Positions 25,814-37,008 of a stretch of DNA of 64,000 bases are shown in pieces. The notes beneath the pieces were generated by a model. That model worked only from the letters and a program-made list of their open reading frames with translations. It was not told the DNA's origin and searched no databases. Source of the stretch: Pelargonium tetragonum (taxonomy: Eukaryota; Streptophyta; Magnoliopsida; Geraniales; Geraniaceae); contig JAYMTL010000040.1 of the NCBI GenBank assembly GCA_036897445.1, positions 1-64,000 of the forward strand, written 5' to 3'. A program made the position numbers and the translations under genes. Position 1 is the stretch's first letter; each line of letters begins with the position of its first letter.

Positions 25814-27061
25814 TCTGGATTTCTAACCCTCCCTTTTTTAGAAAGGACATTAAAACCCCTATTATCCTGTGTCAAAAATATAGAACATTTTGGTAGCTTG
25901 ATGTGTAAACAAAGGTAGAGATTCAGGAAGACCCCTTTACAGGGCGAGTTAACTAATAGAGTAGAATCTTTTAAAATGCTTAGCTGTCACTAGAAAATCC
26001 TTTTATAGAAGTCTATTCCTTGTCTGCCCGCTTTGTAGAGAAAGAACTATAGAAGCCTCTATATCCGAATAAGGAAAACCTGAAATATCCTACCAACTCT
26101 ATACCTACTACCCTGGATTTAAAGCCTTCTTGTTGTTGCACCCTGCAGCTTTCTGATAAGTATTCGCTTAGCCTTTTGTCTTGTTAAGGATAAAAGTACT
26201 TACTGCTTTAGATTAGGAAGGAAAGAACCCTGATTGGCAATTCCCATAAAACGTGTCCTTTTTCTAGATTCTAGACCCAAGTTTTTTGTTAGTATTCACT
26301 TTGCGGGTTAAGATTCAGAATTTCTACAAGATTTATAACAGTGGAAGGGTAAAACTATATACTTATATCCCCATTACTTTAAATATAGAAGTTTCTTTGA
26401 CTTGATCCAAAACAAAAAGGATCCCACTAAAAGCCATATAAAGGAACGGGCCAATTTGTTGGTTTATAGGCAAAGCAACCCAGTTTCTTGTAGTCCGAGA
26501 ATCCCTATTCTATTTGCGGCTAAAAACAAGAATCTCTTTTATTTCACAAAAATATCCTAAAAAAAGTAAGTCCTGCAGAAGGCAACCCCTAAGGTATCCA
26601 TATAAGCCTGTTCTTAACACCTGGTTTTTACTAAAAGGAACCCCGGGCAAACAGGCAACTAAATCCACGGTACGGGGCTTCTACTTGTAAGTTGTCTTAA
26701 ACACAAGGTTAAACTTTATTTATGTAGTAATACTTGAGAATTAGGTAGTATAAACTAGAGATATTGCCTCTTATTTTTTAGACTCTGGAAAACCCTTATT
26801 AATATTAAGAATATTCATTGGAAATTTAAACGGAACTCCGAAGTTAAAGGCTTATATAACTAAATGCCTCAAAATCTTTGTTCAATTTTCTACTACGATA
26901 AAAGTTCATAACACCGATTTGCTTATAGAAGTGCTTCCCGTTTTAGAAAAAGTAGGAGAACTGGCAATAAAAAAACTCCTAGAATTTCTTAACTTATTAT
27001 GAATTACTTATTGTCAAAGAAATGAAAGATGGAGTATAAAGAACCAAAGGAATTTTCGGTA

Positions 27062-27078
27062 CAAGGTAATGTAATTAA
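27062..27078 (+). repeat. 17-bp dispersed motif, copy C
   Basis: CAAGGTAATGTAATTAA, identical to copies A and B, with the preceding A shared with copy A. The 20 bases upstream include CAAAGGAATT, a string also known from small-subunit rRNA, but the rest of that rRNA region does not match. I therefore do not assign it to rRNA. Confidence 0.75.
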
Positions 27079-29193
27079 GAACTAGCAAGGAAAGCGCAGG
27101 TGTAGCTACAAAAAAGTAGAGAAAAAGGATCCTAGTAGTACGTTTACAGACTCCTTAAAAACTAAGACCTAAACCCACTTCCCAGCCGCTCCTTTATCCG
27201 AGAAAGACCCTTTTATAACAGACCCTTTTTGTTCAGTGCTCAGAATCTATTCTTACTTATTTGTTATTGATGACTCAGAACTTCGCAGCTGCCTATTTTT
27301 AGAAGCAAACTTTTTTTGGAAAATGCGTAATATTTAGCAGGTTGTTGTAGTAAAATTCTCGGGTATCTTATAAGTTAGCCAGGGTACTTCTTTTCCCAAG
27401 GGAATATAGATTCACTATATGGCTTTTACTGAAAAGGAAATAAGGGGTATTCGGGTTTCGGAAGGGTTAAAAAGGTATAATTGCCTGCCCAGTCACTTTT
27501 CTTTGTAACAGATTATCCTCGGAAGTCTTAATTCAGGAATAAATATGAGTTCCCCTCAAGGAAAACGTAGGAGGAAATATTCTTCAAAGAAGTTTAGGAA
27601 TTAAGAGACAGCCCTGCATTTTTTCTTTAGGGGTCCTTCGTTACTGATAGGAATTACAACAAACGCAGTTGCACAACTGGAGCTTCTTTAACTCGGAAAA
27701 GTAGTCCAAAGACCCGCTGTACAGAGGTTAAACCCAAGAAATAGAAGAGGTCTCTAATTATAGTGTTATAGTGAGCAGAGACAAATCATGAATTTAGCCT
27801 ATACCATCGCATCAAGACAAGTTAGTTTTAATTGAAATACATAATAAGAAATAAAAAGGGGTTTGGCTGTTGGGGCACTGACTTCTTATTAAGATAAACT
27901 CCTAACTTGACTGCTGCTAGCTTTGAGACCACTTTTGTAAGTAGAATTAGGTAACAACTTAAGAGGGCGCCAAATACTATACTAGACCTGCTATTGCCTA
28001 ACATAGAAAGTAAGAACAAACCCAGATCAGGCAATTCAAAGAGTAAAGTTATTTAAGGCATTAAGGGAGTTCTGCCGCACCTAATTTTCTTTTTCCCATA
28101 ACCCTAAGGGATTTTCTAGCCTTAGTAAAAGGATTCTGATTATAACAAGGGGCCTCACAGCAATGTCTTGTAGCGAGAGTTTGCCAAGGGGTATCCCTTT
28201 TTACTCTTTTCTTATGCATTTTCTGCTCGCTAGACTAAAATTAGCTTCTAGCCAAAACTGCCCCCCTACAGTATCTACATCTCGTTTCTATTTCTGGTAT
28301 CAAAATCTTCTTAATAGGCACAGGTTTCTACAGAATATCTTGCTTTTCAAAATGACTTTACTAATCGTCTAACACAGAATAACAGATACCTAAACAAAGG
28401 TAAGTAAGGCTCTGTATAATAAAAGTAAGTCAAAATCGTAAGGATATAAGAAAGTTCCTAATGTATAAAATGAGTCTTAAATTGGAATACTCAAAAGAAA
28501 TATAAGGTCTAGTTCAGGGACTCCCGCTTTAAAAGCAAGTAATTGATATAATTGAAGTCGACAGGCTCAGGGGCTTAGTTAAAGAAATAGGAGTTTGGAG
28601 TCATTTACAAATTAGTAGGCAGTCCTTTGTTTATAGTATAACAAGATAGAGGCAGTTTCTATCAAAAGGAGGAAAGCCGCCCTTGTGTTAGATGGGAGAC
28701 ACCCTATTATGTGATATGTACAATAATACAGAAGTCATTCTCTTACTATTAAAACCTTGTAGGGATGCTACTCCTGTTTAGTTCTTTCCATACTCAGATA
28801 ATAGAACAATCAAGTTTTATTATAGGACAGAGTAGCTCCTAATTCTTTTACGATAGGTTTGAGTTTTATAGGCCCCTATAATTTAGTAGGAATTCTTCCG
28901 ACTTGCCCGGATTGTACCTTATTCTTTGAATTTAAACCACAAAAAATCTTGGCTAGGAGGAGCCTCAATACTTGTATTTCCGGGGCGCTTGCTAAAAAAA
29001 GGGGCCCAAAGCTTTTTTTGTGAAATAAAAGTCTTCCCCTAAAGTGTAGGCAAAACTTGAGGAGTAAATAAGTAGTAGAATGGGGTGCCTTAGACCCGAA
29101 ATTTAATGGCTGGGTAGCAAAACAACTTAAAGGTAGAGGGGGTCCCATGAGTGTAAGCGTATACGTATTAGATTTGATATAAAATAGAGCTTA

Positions 29194-29225
29194 AAACCCC
29201 GTTTTCACCGGGGCATCCGGGGTTT
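29194..29225. other. Stem-loop with perfect 8-bp GC-rich stem
   Basis: AAACCCCG pairs exactly with CGGGGTTT across a 16-base loop that itself contains CCGGGG. A short pyrimidine-rich tract follows. It is one of the most stable foldbacks in the window. No adjacent gene is available for it to terminate or regulate. Confidence 0.6.
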
Positions 29226-32200
29226 CTTTTGGTAATAAAATAGGTTTGTATATTCTTTTTTGCTAGTGCGTGGAATAAGCCCGCTATTTTCTCTTTAAGG
29301 GTAAGTGCCTTCTATCTTAATAATTTTATAAACTCTAAAAACCTGGGGAAGAGTTAACTATTAAATTGGAATAGCCCTCGCAGGATTTTAACTTAAGGAG
29401 TGTGTTATAAGTAATAAGTGGATACTTGGTGTACTTAGTTTTTTGATTTTTGGGTGTTGCAAAGCGAGGCCAGGGAGATTTCTGCATATAGTAATTAAGA
29501 GTCAACCAGAATAGATAATGAATTCTAAGACGGGTGATAAACTTCTTTTCATAAAGCAGCAAAAACCCTTATAGAGAAAAGGCGCTTTTGCTTATAGGGC
29601 AAACACAAGTGTTCCTTAGTGCACAATTATAGAAGTAGATACAAAATAATAAGGGATACTACTACAAGATTACGTGTCTTCTCAATTCAAGAGTTAGATA
29701 AACTACGAGCAGCAGTCAGGTATATTCTTAATTTTTAACGGACACTCGATCTAGATGGGGTGCTGACAATAATACAAATATAAAAGAACTTCGTTACTGA
29801 AAATGAGAAAGGAGCCCTTTTTAGATTTGTGTGAAAGAAATGACTTCAAATTACTAAACTAAAAAGCCCTCATTAACCCGGCCTGGAAGTTTTATCAGTA
29901 CTTTAGAGTTGCGGTACTTATAACTTATTTAGAACGTTTTAACAAGATCCTTTAGGCCCTACTCTTATGCTTTCTCTATTGAAAAGCATCTTAGCAACAA
30001 ATTTTGCTCAATATCCAAGGCAAGCCTTAACTAGTAATAGACGGGCTGTTCGTTCCTATTCGGAGTAACGCACTATAAAATAAAGACTTACATAGCTCTC
30101 CTTACAATTAGCCTAGGTCTTCTTAATAGGTATCTCAGGCCCGAGTCTACTTCTTAAGTTTGACTTACTGTATGCACTATTACTTTTGAGTGAATGGGGT
30201 TTACGAAGAGTGATAACAACGCTTAAGGGGGGTTCCTAGATTATGAGCGTCTCTAGCGACGGGCAAATACGAGCGGGTAGCTTACCTCCAAAAAGGACTT
30301 GTAGAAAAAGACTCTTACTAAATTGCATGCATTCTAGGATCTTTTTTTATATTACAGCCTTGGCAGCATGGTAGTCGCTTTTTTAGAAAGTATAAGGACA
30401 TTTTTAGGTTTCTACAATTCTTTTTTCGAGCTTTAACCCTTAAAAATCTAAAGGGTGACCTGGTAAGTCCTCCTTGTGTTCTCTTTGAGTGTTAACAAAG
30501 CGCTTATGTAAAAAGTTTTTTTAATTCATGTTTAGTAAAAGTCTTTGTAAGAGCTCCGCAGCTAATGTCTTTATAAAGTCAAGACTTATGAAATTTTTTT
30601 GTTAGAATGTAGTCAATTATTACCCTCCTTTGGAATATACTATAAGGGTTAAAGATAAGAGGCAAGTCGAATTTACATGAAGAAGAGCAAGGTAACACTA
30701 GAGTATAGGAACCTCGTAAAAATACAGCAAAGTGCTTGACCTGCACTAGAATACCTTAGTCTTAAAAAGTTGGGGAGTTTTCTTGTACTCTTTAGAATTA
30801 GAATTTTAGAAGTTGCTGGGTCTCTTAGTTTAGTAATAGCAATGTAGGTGCCGCCTAAATATTTGCATTGGAGTATTCTATATTTAGTAAAGCAGTCTTA
30901 CGTTTAAAGTTTCTCGAAGTTTAGGAGCAACCCGCGCTTTTGGGTAATTGCAGAGTTATTCTTTAGATCAGGTGTATACTTGAGACTTAGATGGGATATA
31001 AAGATAGCAAGTATCATCCTTTTTTTAAGCCCTTCCGCTGTCAGTAGAGCTTTTTCGGCTCTTAAAAGTTAACTAAGTACAGAAGGTTAAAACTAAAGGT
31101 TTCGTTCCCGATTTTAAACTAAAGAAAATGAAAATAGGGAAATCCGAAAGTATTAAGCGACAGCTTCTGAAATCTCTAAAAATAGATAAGAGTAAGCAAT
31201 AAGGGAAGCTCTTGTTAACTTGTCTAACCCAGATAGGAATCGTGAACTAGTAAATATAAATATGTATAGGGATGGTAACAAGGAGCACTTTCTTTTCCAG
31301 GGCTTTTGAAGTTTTTATAGCGGAATCCCTACTTTCTTTGTCATATTTTTTTATTAATGCAGAACCAAAAAAGCATTCTTATAAGCTCTTTTACTCCTCG
31401 AGTCTCGAGATGCCACAGCACAGGGATTCACTTGTTGTTAAGCTCCATCTTTTGTTAGTTTCCCTTTAAGAATTCCCAGTAATATTTATTCTATAGAAAA
31501 AAAACCACTCAAATAGGAAAGATAGAGAGTCCTCGCGAGTTCTGGTTACTTGCGTAAATACTGCATTCACTTAGATGCCAAGAAAGAAAATCGGATACTT
31601 TTTAATTAGACTTGTACTAGTTAACCACATAAGGAGCTGTCCTTAACTTGAAGGGTTTTCCCGAAAGCTCTTGTTGCCCTGTACTTTATGGCAGACCCGG
31701 TTGTAATTCTTTGGATTTCTACTTTTATGTTCTATGAGAATCTCTTTTAACCAGTATGCGTATCCTTTTTGATGTTTGATGTAGCTGCAGGATCTTCTCT
31801 ATTTAAAGGTCCCTCTCTATGGAGCTAACACGCGGTATTATTCCTTTGTAACTTTTTTTACAATTGATCCCACCAAGCCTTAGTATGCTTTTTAGAGAAA
31901 TTAGGGCCCTTTATTAAAATGAAAAGCTAACTTAGATTATAAACATATTGTTCTAAATATTTCGGGGATCCTTAATCTAAATTCTTCTTATTGGGTTAGG
32001 TCTAGAGGGGCTTGTTTACACCTACTAGAGATAGCCTTTTAGAGGTGTCTTTAAGAGCCCGGGGAGTTAACATCAAGAGCAGTTGCTGTTTATAAATATA
32101 TAGTAAAGGAGAATACAAGATTTGGCAGATCAATATTTGCATATTCTCGAACTCTTGCTTAAAGTATGCCCGGTTTCTCGAAAAGTATGAATAGGCCGAA

Positions 32201-35200
32201 CTAGAGCTAGGCGATAACCTTTTATTTTTGAGTAGGGCGGGTAAAACGAGGGTTTGGTTCTTAAAATTTTAATACTTAACTGGCTAAGCGATTTCTCTTG
32301 CCTGTAAAAACCCAATTCTACCCCAAAAGTAAAGAAAAATTGTACTTATTACTCAAAATTCCCGGGAACTTCCTTTTCAAGTATACCTAAAAAGAAAAAG
32401 GACTTGATTCTTTCTTTTTAGGAAACTTTTAGCCCTTGTTCTCTTAGTCTCGATAGCGCTTTACTTTTACTCATAGCTATACCTTTCTGGATACCTATAG
32501 CTTCGATTTCTTCTTCAAATTATACGGAGTAGGAAACCCCTACCCAGGGAACACAAAACTTACTCCGCTCTTTGTATTTTGTATAAAGTAAGGAAATCTT
32601 TAATATTTTAATCCTTGAAAAGTTTACGGAATCTTCTGATTACATAACGAACGCCGGTATAAAATAGGTAGATTTTTTTTTGAAATAGGTCGGTCTGGAG
32701 GAATTTGTACAACAAAATGATCCCGGAACTCCTATATCTTTTTTATAGACTCTCTTGTAAGTAATTCCTTTAGATCCAGTTGTTTAGTTAAGGAGCTCGT
32801 AGGTGCAGCCCGGGTAAATTAATAGAATTTGTCGTCAAGATATGAATTAAGAAGAAACCACTTTTTATTAAGGGGAAATACTCAGGACTCCCCCTCATTA
32901 AATTAAAGGTTAAGATTTTCCGAAAAAAGGGAGTTCAAAAAGTATCCGGTAAATAATGAGTCAGTCTCATGCTCTAAAAAGGACCCACCCACATTTTTTT
33001 ACAGGAATGTGTGCTAGCACGACTTCCGTTAATTTTGAAAGTTGATTACTTTACTCAAAAACCCGAAGTCTAATAACCTCCTAGAAAGGAAGTTCTTTTA
33101 TCCTAGATATTTCTCTATTTATACAGTACAACGAGAGTTTTTCCTATTTAGGTTAGTGCAGGGCTCTTTTCTATTCTTAGAAATTTCAGAAGCGGATATA
33201 CCCTAAGCATAACAAGTATCTAAAAAAGTGCTTTTTGTTGGAGAGGGTTTCAACTCCTCAACTTGTTAGCCCGGAATTTCTTACTTTCTATAATAGGGCA
33301 TAATCCGTCAATAAATGGGATTCCCTGGTAGACTTTTGTAAGCAGGTAGATTAAAAAAGACAGAAAAAGAAATTTCCTTTATAGCAAAAAGCACCCATGG
33401 GTAAATCGAAACTAAAAAAATACAGAGCAGTTTGGGGTCAACACTTCTCCTATATTTAAGATTTCCAATATTTGGTACTAAACTACTTTAGAGGGCCCAT
33501 TTCCAAAGCTTGGCTTGCAAGATGGATGCATAGGGAGTCCTTTTTCGTATTCCGGTAACAGGCATTGGTGCTACTGCGTTCTGGTAAGGATTTCCACACG
33601 GGGCTATACCCCTAAATTTCAAACATAACAATTAGTATAAAAGGTCAAAACAGGATGCCGGGGTCTTATTTTAGTGAAACGCTTTTGATATAAGCTAGGC
33701 GAGAGCTAAATAAAAAAGAGAGTTCAACCGATACTTATTGACTTATTTGGACAAAAGGGAGCCTGCGAGGGAGAAACTCCATTCTCTTTGTTTAGTTGAT
33801 ATAGGTACCTCTTAAAAAAACTAAAGTAATAGAACCCTACAACCTCAGTAGGACTTTAATTTATTCTCATTTATAAAGCTTTATTTTATCTAGTTACAAT
33901 ATTGTATTGTAAATGTGTTCTGAAATAGGAAACTCTTTTATTAATTATAAAGCCTTTTATGAAGCCTATATATATTGAAAGTGAAAAGTACTTTATTTAA
34001 GCAAGTACTCTAAATACAAAAACCTTGAAAATGAATGCACATTGATACAAGGGAGAAGGTTTTCAATGAGAATAGATACAGAGTTCTATAGTAAAAAGAC
34101 TAAGAATTGAAAAGTGAAATGATTTTTTATAGGATTTAAAACCTTATTTACCGGATTTTCCAACCCTTTAACTTAGGTCCAGAGTCCTAAAAAACCTCTA
34201 CTAGTAAAAGACTTTTGTAAAAGGTAAAAAGAATAGTAAAGGCTATATTAAACCTAGTTATACGGAAATTTTAGTAGCTTATGAAAAGGGATAAAGGATT
34301 TCCCTAAATCTAGTGAGTACTTCCAAAGTTCGTGTTTTATTGAAATTGAGGCATTCCTTTGAAAAGTATATACTTTTTAAGGTAGTACGTAACAAGATAG
34401 ACACTGCAGCATATCGAAGATAAGAGGTAGGTGTAGGTTAATAACTTACTTTAACTAAACGCTGTTTTACAAAAACAAGGTTTTTCTATTTTTAAGTTAA
34501 GGATTCCTTTCTTCTCTTCAATTACTTCTACTAAGACAACTTCTTTCAAATTACCTTTATTTATACTACAAAAATCCCGCGACAATATTCTGTAATTCCT
34601 GAAGTCAAGCTAAATGTCTCGAAGATTGGATTTTTACGTAATTGTTAAAGAGCTACTTGCTCTAAATCTTGCCGCCAAGAGGTAAAGGAGATCCGGGTTA
34701 AGAGAGATCCTATCTAGGATCTTTTCTAGGAGATATGCTAAGTATAACTTATTTAAAATTAATAAAAAAGTCTTTTTAATTTTAAAAGCGCGTTTTCTAA
34801 TTTTTAGGCAATAGAATCCCTTTATCTTATTATTATATAGAATAGAATGTAACATAGTACTAGACTTTTCCTTAAAAAATCAAAGTGCTCCTTTCTTTTG
34901 TTCAATCGAAATTGTAACCTTATATTTATATTAGGATGCGTTGGTTCAAATCGTACTATTACTATACTACTCGAAATTTAAGACTTCAGTTTTATAGAGA
35001 TCCAAAGAGCTTCTTGGGACAACACTAGACAAAATGAAGTAAAATGTAAGGAAGGATTTTTTGGGAACCTTAATTTTATAGGCCCTATCTCTCTTATACT
35101 GAAACACAAAATTCTAGAGACAAGTATTTCTAGTGAGCTTGGGAGAGAACTTAAATTGAAATTTATGCTACTTTTTTATCCCTTCGTCTATTCAATGCGC

Positions 35201-35908
35201 TGGTGTAATAATTTCTAAAAAATACGGAGAAAAAGGAACAAGTTTCCGAATAAAAAAGAAGGGTTCAAATTAACAAGGGTTAACCACAATCTTATATCAG
35301 AACAAGTTTACTTCTCTGCAGCATACTCTTTGATATCCCTATTTTTACACCTAGTTTTCCATTCTTCATAAGTAAGTGTTGAACACCCTAAAAAATCCGG
35401 CATACTATATAAAAAGAAATAGGACAAGGTCAGGCAGCACACTCAATCCGTTGTATTGCCCTTCGCTATTTTGAGAAAAGTGAAATCTTGAAAGGAAAGG
35501 GCTAAACGCCTCATCAAAAGGGATCTATTTACCTCAAGGTTTTTCATATATCTTAGTAAGTCTTGCAATTAGAAACGGAATCTTTGAGAGTTCGTACTTT
35601 TAAGGGAATTCAAATTAAAAATGAAAGGTTGAACTGCGATAGTTTTGACTTTATTCAATACTAATTTCGCGTAAGTATAACACAAGACTTCAACCCTTTT
35701 AGAGAATCCAGTTCTTAGAGCCTCAGAAAGGACCTGTGTTTTACTTTTCTTTATTACGACTCGTAAATTTTTCGTAGATGCGGATAAACCTATTATAATT
35801 TAGAATCTCCATACCCTGGTTTGCCTTTTTTGTTTCATTGAATTTTTGCATATATACTATAGTAGTACCCTCTTTATACCCCAACTCTAACACAGCTCAA
35901 TGCAGCCC

Positions 35909-35928
35909 ACTTATTATACTTATTATAC
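35909..35928. repeat. Tandem duplication, 2 x 9 bp
   Basis: ACTTATTAT occurs twice in succession, followed by AC, so the match extends 20 bases. It is consistent with slippage. Confidence 0.7.
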
Positions 35929-36903
35929 AGTTCCTTCTTTAATTAATATAAATTATGCCAAAGTAAAAGGAGGGTAATATGTTCGAAAATTCACAAAATA
36001 TAAAAGTTTCGAGCTTTGGTATTCTGACTATAAAGAAGCAGCCATCCTTATCTATACGCGATTTAAGGGGCTTCCAATTAAGGTTTTGCGATTATCTTTA
36101 CTACCTTAGTATATAAATATAGTAAGGGAAGGTTGACAGTTTCTCTGGTATGTATATAATAGAACCGTTTTGTTCATAGAGTCTTTAGGAACCCCTCGAG
36201 CTACTCATATATGAGCTCTCCCTCTAATTCATTTCACGAGGATACTCATGTAAGAGCAGATAAAATACTAAGAATATTTTGAAAATAAGATAGGAGAAAA
36301 ACTGACTTTTAACTAGCTACCGGTACCTTTTTAAAATACCCAAATAATAAATACATTTATGAAACATGAAGTTCTACTAAGGGATATAAAACTCTTTCAT
36401 ACTATGAAAGAAAGAGGTGCCGTAGTGATTCTTATATTATATTGGCTGACTCCTGTCACATATTCTATTCAACAAGCGAGCGAGGGGCCTACGAAAGGGA
36501 AAGCCGCGCCTTTTAAGTCTAATCCCTTAAAGTATTCCATCTTTATTTGTTTTATCAGATATAGTTCATAACGAAGTTTCAAAACCTGTATGTTCTGAAG
36601 GTATATTTAGGTACCCATCCTAAATTACCTAATGGATTCTCCTTTCGGATTTCTGAGGTTCAAGGGTGCTGTTTTGTCAAATATCATTCGTTAAAATAGA
36701 GAAACTTTACCTATTGACCTAATTGTATGAGATTTCCTAGTCAGTCCTCTTAGGGTCTGGACCTCTTAAGTTTTTTTAGGAGTTATACCTTATAAAAAAC
36801 CCCTCAGGGTCAACAGTAATTACTAAAAGTTATTTCCTTAGCAGAAACTTTAGTTGTATATTTCTTTTTTTATATAGAGCTACCAGAGTGTCTTAAAAAA
36901 ATA

Positions 36904-37008
36904 GCATAACCCCTGCTAGATTTGAACTTTCGAAGTGGTCGGTTTTGGGCAGCCCTTAATCTTAATTATAATTAAGTTTTTTTAATGCTCTACCAATCCT
37001 AAAATAGA
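36904..37008 (-). pseudogene. tRNA-like relic with internal AT palindrome
   Basis: On the minus strand, GGATTGGTAGAGCATT resembles the D-arm of tRNA-Lys and similar tRNAs. About 70 bases later AGTTCAAATC resembles a T-arm (pol III B-box). Between them lies the perfect 16-base palindrome CTTAATTATAATTAAG (36961-36976), at the position of an anticodon arm or a tRNA intron. The A-to-B spacing is some 25 bases longer than in an ordinary tRNA, and no convincing acceptor stem forms. It could be a relic with an insertion, an intron-bearing tRNA relic or a tRNA-derived SINE head. Identity is unproven. Confidence 0.35.

Larger units (their letters stand above)
25391..36900. other. AT-rich non-coding background
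   Basis: This is 11.5 kb with no supportable gene; the longest open frame is 90 codons (28876-29148, minus) and carries no recognisable motif. It holds two of the three exact 17-base motif copies (25797 and 27062), a near-palindrome TAATGTATTACATTA at 25414-25428, a strong stem-loop at 29194-29225, and a 9-base tandem duplication at 35909. My dinucleotide hand count at 30001-30300 comes from here. Confidence 0.6.

Noticed and set aside
27039-27078. CAAAGGAATT followed by ACAAGGTAA, both strings known from SSU rRNA
   Set aside because: In rRNA these strings are hundreds of bases apart, and copies A and B of the second string lack any rRNA context.
28688-28705. GATGGGAGACACCC resembling the 3' part of 5S rRNA
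   Set aside because: A 10-base match without the upstream internal promoter boxes; expected by chance at a noticeable rate.
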